In this document: positions 16,063 to 24,219 of the stretch, piece by piece | Numbering within the stretch: position 1 is the stretch's first letter | Layout: every line of letters starts with the position of its first letter | Source: Hyphomicrobiaceae bacterium | GTDB lineage: Bacteria > Pseudomonadota > Alphaproteobacteria > Rhizobiales > Hyphomicrobiaceae | Direction: 5' to 3' | Length of the DNA stretch: 64,000 bases | NCBI GenBank assembly: GCA_022844275.1 | Contig: JALHMB010000002.1 | Coordinates: forward strand, 1 to 64,000 | Position numbers and translations under genes: made by a program | Notes under the pieces: model-generated | What the model saw: the letters and a program-made list of their open reading frames with translations, nothing else | The model's database searches: none | What the model was told of the DNA's origin: nothing

Positions 16063-16656
16063 GAGCGATAGCTAGCTAAAACAATCCTGATGCTCCAGAT
16101 GCGGACTGGTCCGAAGGATTATTCATCAACAGCAACAGGGTGATCTAGATGCGGCGGGATGCGCACCAACCGACATCACAAAAGCTGCCTTAGCAAAATT
16201 CTGCACAGTTTCTCTCGGCATCTTACGTGAGAGAGCGGGCGCACATTCGCGCCCCCGCCCCCGTCAGGCGCGCAATTTGAGTTATGCTGTGGATGCAACT
16301 TGAGTTCCGCCATGCAGGCATGTCCCAACCGCTGCCGGATTAGTCGGCGGCTCGAGCAGCGCGCCCGGTGTAGGTGGTGCTAGCGATTGGGATGTGAACG
16401 AAGACGCAGGGCTCGCCTCGCGCTGCGAGCGGGGCGCCAAAACGCATCGAGCCCGAGAGCGAGTGGTGGTCGCTGCTCAGGCTCGATGCGTTGGGATCCT
16501 AGGGCCGCAAGCCGCTCCATGACGGCGAGGGAGTAGCTCCCTAGGGCAGATCGGGGCGGCACGCGCTGTGTCGCTCGGACCTGCCGAACGAATAGAAGCT
16601 TGAGCTGATTTGCTTAGCGCGTCAACTATTATCAACTGCAATGTCACTACATCGCT
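16063..16656. other. Intergenic region, nothing coding
   Basis: About 590 bases between two minus-strand genes. The part next to 16063 must contain the promoter of the NTPase-nuclease operon, but no clear -35/-10 pair stands out. A GC-rich hairpin (GGGCGC...GCGCCC, near 16229-16247) is visible. I see no credible gene or RNA. Confidence 0.4.
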
Positions 16657-17085
16657 TCACTGCGCCGACGTGGACGATCCATCAGCAGCGAGCTTGGCCT
16701 TCTTTGCCTCGCGCCGCCTGCGCCGTTCTTCCTTCTTCGCGCGTTCCTGAGCTTCTCGCCCAGCCTGGCGCCGCGCCTCATGCTCGGCAGCTCTCAGCTC
16801 GCAACCACGCTGCCAGCTCTGGAGTTCATCCCTCAGTTGGTGCTCGGCTTTGGAATACCGAGCCCGGAACACGGGGTTATGTCTGTCGCGCGTAAGTTCA
16901 CGAGCATAGCGGATCGCTGCCTCCGCCACGGCGCGCAACGAGCGCTCTTCGTGGGGTTCAGGATCGATTGGCGTGCCACGAAGCTCGCCGATCAGGTCGC
17001 CCACGACTTCGTCGTAGACATCTTTGTATCGCTCTCGAAACTCCCGCCGCGTTACGGCGTACTTGTCGATAAAGTCGCTATCCAT
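16657..17085 (-). CDS. Hypothetical highly charged helical protein
   Basis: The protein has 142 residues with a good ribosome binding site (AGGAG, 8 bases before the ATG). The first 85 residues form a mixed helical domain beginning FIDKYAVTRREFRERY. Residues 95-130 are an almost continuous Arg/Glu/Lys/Ala coiled coil (for example KKEERRRRREAKKAK). There is no signal peptide or known family. The basic tail could bind nucleic acid or mediate oligomerisation. Its upstream region holds the dyad cluster at 17170-17394. Confidence 0.6.
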   Translation of the reverse strand: MDSDFIDKYAVTRREFRERYKDVYDEVVGDLIGELRGTPIDPEPHEERSLRAVAEAAIRYARELTRDRHNPVFRARYSKAEHQLRDELQSWQRGCELRAAEHEARRQAGREAQERAKKEERRRRREAKKAKLAADGSSTSAQ

Positions 17086-17169
17086 CGGGCTCTCCTGCGC
17101 TCGCGCTATTGTACTCTTTGCATCGGAGAGAGCGAGATAGAACGACGGAGCGCGTGCGAGTCAGAAGTG

Positions 17170-17394
17170 TGGATGCCACGTCCATGCAGATCTTCGGCGG
17201 CGCACATTCTATGGACGCCATGTCCACATTCGAGGTCGAGTGTTGACGTCAGATCCTCATGTCGGCGCACGGCGCTTCACTAAAGACGCGCGATGCCATT
17301 GATGCGAGATCAGCTGAAGCAGCAATGTGTGGATGTTTGGACGCTACGTCCGCATCCGACTGTCCGATGCGGCGTCCTATGGATCTGGCATCCA
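17170..17394. repeat. Cluster of four 15-bp dyads (TGGAY-N5-RTCCA type)
   Basis: Four related palindromic 15-mers occur: TGGATGCCACGTCCA (17170-17184), TGGACGCCATGTCCA (17212-17226), TGGACGCTACGTCCG (17338-17352) and TGGATCTGGCATCCA (17380-17394). The third lies inside a larger nested hairpin (GGATG...CATCC, 17331-17356). The outer copies have longer flank similarity in opposite orientation (AGAA-GTGGATGCCA). They fill the gene-free gap 17086-17498 next to the island border. They may be binding sites for a recombination, partition or regulatory protein. Confidence 0.65.
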
Positions 17395-17498
17395 CGTTCT
17401 CAGAGGACTAGCGCAGAAGTGTAGATCTGGCGTCATCACTTGAACGCTCAGCGCCCGACTATGCTGACGTGACGTCCGCAGCGCCGTGAGCATGTCGC

Positions 17499-17828
17499 TC
17501 AACTCCCCACGAGGCGGCGGACGAGCAGGCCCGCTCCATAGATCAAACCGGCAGGGATAAGTGCGCCGATCGTGGTAATGATGGTATAGCTCGCGGCCCC
17601 CGCGCTTCCCATGCGTTCGAGCATGTGCTCGAAGCCTTCGCGCAGAGCTTCGCTCGAACCGATTACTTGCGATTTCATTGGGCCTACGTGAGCGAGCGCG
17701 GCCCGTGAGAAGTTGAGTGTGCCCATGAGCAGAGCACCGACGGCGATGTTCCAGAGGGGGCGGCTGGTGAAGCCTGCAAAGGCCATGTAGCCGATCGCGA
17801 TGGGACCGAGGAAATAGATTGGATGCAT
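17499..17828 (-). CDS. Small integral membrane protein, unknown
   Basis: I chose the ATG at 17828 because AGGG sits 7 bases upstream; a longer reading to 17930 lacks support. The protein has 109 residues with a hydrophobic segment at 3-20, a second at about 24-45 and a third at about 80-105, separated by a loop containing MKSQVIGSSEALREG. I recognise no family. It is the last protein gene before tRNA-His and may belong to the island or the core. Confidence 0.5.
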   Translation of the reverse strand: MHPIYFLGPIAIGYMAFAGFTSRPLWNIAVGALLMGTLNFSRAALAHVGPMKSQVIGSSEALREGFEHMLERMGSAGAASYTIITTIGALIPAGLIYGAGLLVRRLVGS

Positions 17829-18040
17829 GGCAATCCCTAGCTCTCGAAATGAATGCTCGAGCATAGCGTCTGGCAGCGATGAGAGGTTCGTGTGAAAGGG
17901 GATATCCACAGTCCCGCAACGCTGATGCAACTGGCAGAATTCCGCGCCGCGTGGTTGCCAGTTGGTAGCCCGGTACTATTGCCGACGTCGGGCGGCGCAA
18001 GGGTCGTGCCATTTTATCCAGTAATATCAAATGTTTATAT

Positions 18041-18117
18041 TGGTACCGCCTCCCCGGCTCGAACGGGGGACCCCCAGATCCACAATCTGGTGCTCTAACC
18101 AACTGAGCTAAGGCGGC
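18041..18117 (-). tRNA. tRNA-His (GTG)
   Basis: A complete cloverleaf on the minus strand with encoded CCA. The acceptor is GCCGCCT/AGGCGGT, the D arm GCTC...GAGC, the anticodon stem CCAGA/TCTGG with loop TTGTGGA and anticodon GTG at 18083-18081, and the T arm contains GTTCGAG. The discriminator is A73 and the base before G1 is T, so the usual tRNA-His G-1:C73 pair is absent. Alphaproteobacteria are known to use this divergent form with an adapted HisRS. The 3' end points into the accessory island, making it a likely integration target. Confidence 0.95.
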
Positions 18118-18409
18118 ACAGGCGCATTGGCACCCCGGAACGGGGCTCTAGCCAATCAGGCAGGGCGTTCTCTAACGCGCTTCCAGAAGCTTGGCAAGGC
18201 AGGGGCGGCAAGGCGTAGGAGTGGTCAGAAAACCCCGCGGGGCCCCCGGCGCAGGGCCGCCGCGCGGTCGGCACACGACGGATTTTGGCGGCACGACGCT
18301 CCGCAATCATCTATAAGGCGGGCCTCGCGGCCGCGGTCCGCGCTGGCCTCGGAAGGCGCGCGATTGCGCCCGAGGTCGTCAGCAGCGGTACGGAGCTCGT
18401 CCTGCGCCC

Positions 18410-20338
18410 ATGCCAGATATTCTCACTACCGAACAATCTGATGCTGCTCCCGAAGGGCCGGAGATAGGGCCTTCGGACGCGACGCGCTTTCTGGCACTGA
18501 CCGTCGTCGGGCTCGGCGTCGTCTACGGCGATATAGGCACGAGCCCACTCTATGCGTTCAAGGATGCGGTCGCCGCCGCATCCGGTGGCACGGGTGCTGC
18601 GCCGCGAACCGATGCCGTGCTCGGCATTCTCTCGCTCATTTTGTGGACTCTGATCATCCTCGTCAGCATGAAGTACGTGCTGATCCTGCTCAGGGCGGAC
18701 AACCACGGGGAGGGCGGCATTCTCGCCCTGATGGCACTGGTCCAGCGCGCATCGTCACGCAAGGCTCTACCGGTGCTCGTGCTCGGTGCGATCGGCGCCG
18801 CGCTCTTCTACGGCGATGCGCTGATCACGCCGGCGATATCCGTGATGTCGGCCGTTGAAGGTGCCAAGCTCGCGATGCCACTGTCCCATGGCGGGCTGCT
18901 GATCGTGACGATCGCCATTCTGGTCGCGTTGTTCGCAGTGCAGGGCTATGGAACACACCGCGTCGCCGGCGCCTTCGGCCCGGTGATGATACTCTGGTTT
19001 CTCGTCATCGGCGGCGCCGGCCTCTACCAGATCGCGAAAAATCCCGCAGTGCTTGTGGCGGTCAATCCGCTTTATGCAGCAACGTTCCTGACGACAGACG
19101 TCGGGATCGGTCTCGTAACGCTCGGCGCCGTATTCCTTGCCGTGACGGGCGCCGAAGCCCTATATGCGGACCTCGGCCATATTGGTCGCAAGCCCATTAC
19201 CGTCGCCTGGTTCGGCTTCGTGCTGCCGTCCCTTCTGCTGAGCTACTTCGGACAGGGCGCGGTCGTGCTGTCGGATGCTGCGGCGATCGACAATCCGTTC
19301 TACAGAACCGTTCCTGAAGCCTACATCATGCCGCTCGTGGGGCTCGCGACTATCGCGACCATCATCGCGAGCCAGGCGACGATCACAGGCGCTTATTCTC
19401 TCACCCGCCAGGCTATCCAGCTCCGCCTGCTGCCGCGCATGAGCGTACGGCATACGTCGGGAGAGCACGCCGGGCAGATCTATCTGCCGGCCGTCAACTG
19501 GCTCATGATGACCGGTGTTCTGGCGATCGTCATCGCTTTCCAGGATACGACGCAGCTCGCGGCCGCCTACGGCATCGCGGTGACGGGCACTATGATCGTC
19601 ACTGCCATATTGGCAATCATGATGATGTCGGCGAGCTGGAAGTGGTCGCCTGTGCGCATCGCCGTCGTCATGGCGCCCTTCCTGGCGCTCGAGTTGGTCT
19701 TCCTGTCGGCCAATCTGCTCAAGGTGGATGATGGCGGCTGGGCGACGCTCGTCATCGCTGCCGTGATGCTGGCGATCATGCTGGTTTGGTGGAAAGGCTC
19801 GGAGATCCTGCTCGCGAAGACGCGCCGGACAGAACTGCCGCTGCTCGATCTGATGCCGATCATCGAGCGCTCCAGCGTCGCCGTAGTCCCAGGAACAGGC
19901 GTCTATCTCACGGCCAATGCCGACAATACGCCGACGGCTCTCCTGCACACCATGAAGCACTTCAGGGCCGTGCACGAGCGGATCGTGATCATGTCCGTCA
20001 TTCCCTCGAGCTGGCCGTACCTGGACATGATGGAGAGCGTCTCGATAGAGAAACTGTCGGATCGCATTGCGCGCGTTCGCGTCGTGACCGGCTTCATGCA
20101 GCAGCCCAATATTCCCGCCGTGCTCGACTATTGCCGGGCGCACGGGCTGCCGGGCGACAATGCATCGACGTCGTTCATGCTGTCGCGTCGCGAGGTCAAA
20201 CGCGAGCAGCCCTCGGCCATGCCGCCGCCGGCGACGGCGCTCTTCATCGTGCTCGCGCACAATGCGGCCGATGCGACGGACTACTTCGGCATCCCGAAGG
20301 ACCGCGTCGTCGAAATCGGCACGCAGGTCGGGCTTTGA
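18410..20338 (+). CDS. kup: Kup-type potassium uptake protein
   Basis: The protein has 642 residues, the usual length for the KUP/HAK/KT family. A short polar N-terminus is followed by VVYGDIGTSPLYAFKD (about residues 36-51), the family signature, and then about twelve membrane helices (DNHGEGGILALMALV near 100, YGDALITPAISVMSAVEGAK near 135-155). A cytosolic C-terminal domain follows from about residue 480. It imports K+ by proton symport across the inner membrane. It is a single gene, convergent with purA. Confidence 0.97.
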   Translation: MPDILTTEQSDAAPEGPEIGPSDATRFLALTVVGLGVVYGDIGTSPLYAFKDAVAAASGGTGAAPRTDAVLGILSLILWTLIILVSMKYVLILLRADNHGEGGILALMALVQRASSRKALPVLVLGAIGAALFYGDALITPAISVMSAVEGAKLAMPLSHGGLLIVTIAILVALFAVQGYGTHRVAGAFGPVMILWFLVIGGAGLYQIAKNPAVLVAVNPLYAATFLTTDVGIGLVTLGAVFLAVTGAEALYADLGHIGRKPITVAWFGFVLPSLLLSYFGQGAVVLSDAAAIDNPFYRTVPEAYIMPLVGLATIATIIASQATITGAYSLTRQAIQLRLLPRMSVRHTSGEHAGQIYLPAVNWLMMTGVLAIVIAFQDTTQLAAAYGIAVTGTMIVTAILAIMMMSASWKWSPVRIAVVMAPFLALELVFLSANLLKVDDGGWATLVIAAVMLAIMLVWWKGSEILLAKTRRTELPLLDLMPIIERSSVAVVPGTGVYLTANADNTPTALLHTMKHFRAVHERIVIMSVIPSSWPYLDMMESVSIEKLSDRIARVRVVTGFMQQPNIPAVLDYCRAHGLPGDNASTSFMLSRREVKREQPSAMPPPATALFIVLAHNAADATDYFGIPKDRVVEIGTQVGL

Positions 20339-20375
20339 GTGATGCGCGGCCGCCGCCGCACGCCGTACTCAGGTC

Positions 20376-20439
20376 CCTGGCCCGAGCGCGCTCCTCGCGC
20401 GATCAGTCCTGGCCCGAGCGCGCTCTTCGCGCGATCAGT
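20376..20439. repeat. 32-bp tandem duplication at the 3' end of purA
   Basis: Two adjacent 32-base units (20376-20407 and 20408-20439) differ at one position. Each contains the palindromes GAGCGCGCTC and TCGCGCGA. The second unit overlaps the purA stop codon, so the duplication copied the end of purA into the kup-purA intergenic gap. The palindromes may serve as a bidirectional terminator or REP-like element. Confidence 0.75.
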
Positions 20440-21745
20440 CCTGGAAAGGATCCTTCATGAGGATCGTGTCGTCGCGCTCGGGGCTCGTCGAGAGCAGCGT
20501 GACCGGGCAATCGATCAGCTCCTCGATATGGCGCACGTATTTCACGGCCTGCGCCGGCAGACTGGCCCAGCTCCGCGCGCCTTGTGTCGATTCCGTCCAG
20601 CCCTCGAAAGTCTCGTAGATGGGCTTGACGCGCGCCTGCTCGTTCATGCCGGCAGGCAGCCGATCGATGCGCTTGCCGTCGAGCTCGTAGGCGACACAGA
20701 CCTTGATCTCGGGAAGTGCGTCGAGAATGTCGAGCTTGGTGAGCGCAATGCCGCTGATGCCGGCGACGCGTACGATTTGGCGCACGAGTACGGCATCGAA
20801 CCAGCCGCAGCGCCGGCGCCGACCGGTGTTGACGCCAAACTCCTTGCCGCGCTCGCCGAGCAGGCGGCCGATCTCGTCGGGTTCGCCATCGGGGCCGAGC
20901 AGCTCGGTCGGGAAGGGGCCGGAGCCGACGCGCGTCGTGTACGCTTTCGCTAGGCCGAGCACATAGCTGAGCGCCGAGGGGCCAAGGCCCGAGCCGGCGG
21001 CCGCCTGTCCGGAGACCGTGTTCGACGACGTCACATATGGATACGTGCCGTGGTCGATGTCGAGGAGTGCGCCCTGCGCGCCCTCGAAGAGAATGCGCTT
21101 GCCGGCCTTGCGCGCGCTGTCGAGCGTATCCCAGACCGTGTCGATGTACGGAAGGATCTTCGGCGAGATCTCCGAGAGATCGCGGATGAGCTCGCCCTTG
21201 TCGATGAGTGGTTTGCCGAGGCCGCGCCTCAGTGCATTGTGGTGGACAAGCAGACGGTCGATCTTGGGGCCGAGATTCTCAAGATTGCGGAGATCCTGGA
21301 CGCGGATCGCGCGACGGCCGACCTTGTCCTCGTAGGCAGGTCCGATACCGCGCCCAGTCGTGCCGATCTTCTGTGCCGCAGCGGCTTCCTCGCGTAGCTG
21401 GTCGAGCTCGCGGTGCAGCGGCAGGATCAGCGTCGCGTTCTCGGCAATCTTCAGTTCAGCCGGGCCGACATTGATCCCTTGGCTGCGGATGTTCTCGATC
21501 TCGCTGACGAGGTGCCAGGGATCGACGACGACGCCATTGCCGATGATGGAGAGCTTTCCCGGACGCACGACGCCCGAGGGAAGCAGGGCGAGCTTGTAGG
21601 TCTTGCCGTCGATGACAAGTGTATGGCCGGCATTGTGGCCACCCTGGAAGCGCACGACGATGTCGGCGCGCTCCGAAAGCCAGTCCACAATCTTGCCTTT
21701 GCCCTCGTCGCCCCATTGGGCGCCGATAACCACCACGTTCGCCAT
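20435..21745 (-). CDS. purA: Adenylosuccinate synthetase
   Basis: The protein has 436 residues. [17 protein letters not shown] at the N-terminus holds the GTP-binding loop and catalytic D13, and GGHNAGHT supplies the catalytic His (H41). [13 protein letters not shown] (about 130-142) binds IMP and TKLDIL binds the guanine base. It catalyses the GTP-dependent condensation of IMP and aspartate, the first committed step to AMP. It is complete and typical. The stop lies in a tandem repeat. Confidence 0.98.
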   Translation of the reverse strand: MANVVVIGAQWGDEGKGKIVDWLSERADIVVRFQGGHNAGHTLVIDGKTYKLALLPSGVVRPGKLSIIGNGVVVDPWHLVSEIENIRSQGINVGPAELKIAENATLILPLHRELDQLREEAAAAQKIGTTGRGIGPAYEDKVGRRAIRVQDLRNLENLGPKIDRLLVHHNALRRGLGKPLIDKGELIRDLSEISPKILPYIDTVWDTLDSARKAGKRILFEGAQGALLDIDHGTYPYVTSSNTVSGQAAAGSGLGPSALSYVLGLAKAYTTRVGSGPFPTELLGPDGEPDEIGRLLGERGKEFGVNTGRRRRCGWFDAVLVRQIVRVAGISGIALTKLDILDALPEIKVCVAYELDGKRIDRLPAGMNEQARVKPIYETFEGWTESTQGARSWASLPAQAVKYVRHIEELIDCPVTLLSTSPERDDTILMKDPFQD

Positions 21746-22039
21746 TGTCTGATGCCTCTTCTACGCAGCGCGTGGCTGCCACAAGCCGTTAGCCCGAGGC
21801 GGGGTTCAGTGCAAGGCTGAATGTGGTCCATTTCTGTTTGCCGCGGACTGCTGGGAAGGGTGCTTCCGCATTCCATCGTGGTGCTAGCCCGCGGCGGCTA
21901 GCTGCACAGGTCTCATTTAGGGCGCCAAATCAATCAATAAAGACGGCTGATCCCAGAGGGTGTCCCTCACGTCGAGGCGTGGGGCGCGCCGGACGCGCGC
22001 GACAAGGATGCCAAACCCCACTTGCGAAGCGACTATGGT

Positions 22040-24172
22040 CTAGCGACCCTCACGCCACCAGGCGAGCGTCAGGAAAGCGAGCAGTGCGGCGAGGGCGAGC
22101 AGGCCGGTAAACATCGGCGTGATGCGCACGCCGCGCGTCACGAAGGCCTCGCGATCCTTGAGACCCATCCAGCCCGATCCGGCGAGCACCCGCGCGTTCG
22201 CGAGCAGCGACACGCGCGGCACCTCGACGGCGGTGTCGCTGGCGCTCGAGAGCAGGCCGCCGCTTCGCGTCCAGAATGTGCCGCCGCCCGTGGCATTGAC
22301 GAGCGGTCGGAGCTTGGCGTCGGTCGCCGTAACCTCGCTCATCTCGCGTGCGTCCTCGAGCCCGGCGTGCGCGACGGCCGTCAGGATGCGCCGCTCAGGT
22401 GCGGGACCGTTCGCCTGCATTTTGTAGAGACCGGGCTGGCGCACATCGATCGTCGATCGCCATACGCCATCGCCGGCTGGCTCGAGGCGTACTTCGCTGG
22501 ACTCGCCGCCTGGCGACTGCACCGCGACTGGCGGGACGTCTGCTTCCATGGAACGGCGTTCGATCGTGAGCTTGAGGCCGCGGGCACTGGCGAGGAGGCG
22601 CTCCTCCTCGAGATCCGGCTCCTTCATGAGCCAATGCGAGGTGCGGCGCAGGAGGTCCGTGTGCGGGCCGCCGCCGTCGTAGCCACGCGCCCAGAGCCAG
22701 GCGTGATCCGAGAGCAGGAGCGCCACGCGTCCGCGCCCGACTCGATCGAGCACGAGAAGCGGGCGGTCTTCAACTCCGCTCATGAGTGTGCGGCCGCGCA
22801 TAACATTGGTCTCGACCTGACGGAACCAGCGGCCCCAGTTGGGATCCTGGCCCGGCTCGCGCAGGCCCGGCAGGTTTCGCGTCACAGGATGCTTGTGGCC
22901 TTCAGTTGTGATGCGTGCCTTGAAAGGCTGTTCGATAACGCGTCCCGAGGGGGCGGCCGGCAGCACGGGCGCCAGCGCCGTTCGGAAGAGGCTCGCGGCC
23001 TGTGCGTAGTCGTCGCCGGATGCCACGAGCAGCGCGCCGCCGTTCGCAACGTAGCGAGCGATGTTGTCGTAGTAGATCGGCGGGAGAATGCCGCGGTTCT
23101 GATAGCGGTCGAAGATGATCAGATCGAAATTGGTGATCTTCTCCGAGAAGAGCTCGCGCGTCGGGAACGCGATCAGCGAAAGCTGATGAATGGGCGTGCC
23201 GTCTTGCTTCTCCGGTGGGCGCAGAATGGTGAAGTGCACGAGGTCGACGGCAGCATCGGACTTCAAGAGATTGCGCCATACGCGCTCGCCGGCGTGCGGT
23301 TCGCCCGAGACGAGGAGCACACGCAAGTTCTCGCGCACGCCTTCGGCCGCAATGACGATGCGGTTATTGAGATGCGTAAGCTCACCGGGTACGGGATCAA
23401 GCTCGATCTCAACGATGTTCTGGCCGGCGGTCGGAAAGGGCATGGCGACGCGCGTGCGGGCGTCGATCGATGTGCGGACGGTTTCGTCGGGCCGGCCTTC
23501 GCGACGCACGCGCAGATTGACCTGACGGCTGGCTTGGCCGCTCTTGCCGGTCTCGCGGACGGCGAGCTCGATGTCGCGCGGCGGACCGTTGACGATGCCG
23601 AACTTGGGGGCCGTGATGACCTCGATGCGGCGGTCGAATTCGTCCGGCCGGCCCGTGATCAGGGCGTGGACGGGCGCATTGAAGCCGAGCGCGGCGACGG
23701 AGGCCGGAATGTCATGGACCTGGCCGTCAGTGATCATGATGACGCCGGCGAGGCGGTCCGGCGCGATCTCCGCGAGCGCACGATTGAGATCGGTGAAGAG
23801 ATGCGTGCCCGACGTGCGGTCGCCGGTCGGCCGCGAAGCCTCGATCCATTTCACCTCGAGGCCGGGAATGCGCTTCAGCTTGTCGTCGAGATCGGCACGG
23901 ATGGCGGCCGTCTGCGCGGGTCGCCCGGCAATGGTCTGGCTCGTGCTCTCGTCGACGAGAACCACGGCGATGTTGGCGAGGCCTTCGCGCTCCTCCTGAC
24001 GGAACGAGGGATTGGCAAGCGCAGCGACGAGGGCTGCAAGCGCGAGGGCGCGCAGTGCCGCGCCGCGCGTGCGCCGGAAGAAGAGCACGCCGATAAGCGC
24101 GAGCGCGACGAGCGCTGCGACTGCTAGCACGGGCGCCGGCACCATCGGTGCAATGTCGATCGACCAGGTCAT
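22040..24172 (-). CDS. Large membrane protein with VWA/glutamine-amidotransferase-like domains (Bat-type operon)
   Basis: The protein has 710 residues. N-terminal membrane helices lie at about 11-32 and 38-54, followed by a VWA-like region (VVLVDESTSQTIAG, about 69-82; VIMITDGQVHD, about 144-154), a class I glutamine amidotransferase-like domain (NLRVLLVSGEPHAGE near 282 and FDLIIFDRYQ near 350), and a final membrane helix at 683-705. The amidotransferase Cys is not obvious, so this is probably a binding scaffold. It is the last gene of the moxR-DUF58-DUF4159 operon, 47 bases after the DUF4159 stop. The role, presumably chaperone- or envelope-linked, is unknown. Confidence 0.75.
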   Translation of the reverse strand: MTWSIDIAPMVPAPVLAVAALVALALIGVLFFRRTRGAALRALALAALVAALANPSFRQEEREGLANIAVVLVDESTSQTIAGRPAQTAAIRADLDDKLKRIPGLEVKWIEASRPTGDRTSGTHLFTDLNRALAEIAPDRLAGVIMITDGQVHDIPASVAALGFNAPVHALITGRPDEFDRRIEVITAPKFGIVNGPPRDIELAVRETGKSGQASRQVNLRVRREGRPDETVRTSIDARTRVAMPFPTAGQNIVEIELDPVPGELTHLNNRIVIAAEGVRENLRVLLVSGEPHAGERVWRNLLKSDAAVDLVHFTILRPPEKQDGTPIHQLSLIAFPTRELFSEKITNFDLIIFDRYQNRGILPPIYYDNIARYVANGGALLVASGDDYAQAASLFRTALAPVLPAAPSGRVIEQPFKARITTEGHKHPVTRNLPGLREPGQDPNWGRWFRQVETNVMRGRTLMSGVEDRPLLVLDRVGRGRVALLLSDHAWLWARGYDGGGPHTDLLRRTSHWLMKEPDLEEERLLASARGLKLTIERRSMEADVPPVAVQSPGGESSEVRLEPAGDGVWRSTIDVRQPGLYKMQANGPAPERRILTAVAHAGLEDAREMSEVTATDAKLRPLVNATGGGTFWTRSGGLLSSASDTAVEVPRVSLLANARVLAGSGWMGLKDREAFVTRGVRITPMFTGLLALAALLAFLTLAWWREGR

Positions 24173-24219
24173 CCAGTCTGCCTCAAATGCCGTTCACGAT
24201 TGCCGCGCGTATCGCGCGG

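Larger units (their letters stand above)
119..18040. mobile_element. Mosaic integrative island ending at tRNA-His (boundary inferred)
   Basis: This stretch has a recombinase remnant, phage-type genes, a ParA/RHH maintenance cassette, nuclease and NTPase genes of defence type, dyad clusters and visibly more A/T-rich coding segments (about 1.1-2.3 kb and 12-16 kb) than the GC-rich core to the right. tRNA-His on the minus strand has its 3' end at 18041 pointing into the island, the usual arrangement for integration at a tRNA 3' end. I found no second copy of the tRNA 3' end inside the window, so the far attachment site is lost or lies beyond the left edge. Confidence 0.5.

Noticed and set aside
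22022-24127. Long plus-strand open frame opposite the 710-residue membrane protein
   Set aside because: The minus strand gives a coherent membrane/VWA protein in an operon; the plus frame is Arg/His/Glu-rich without family features, a typical GC-rich shadow.
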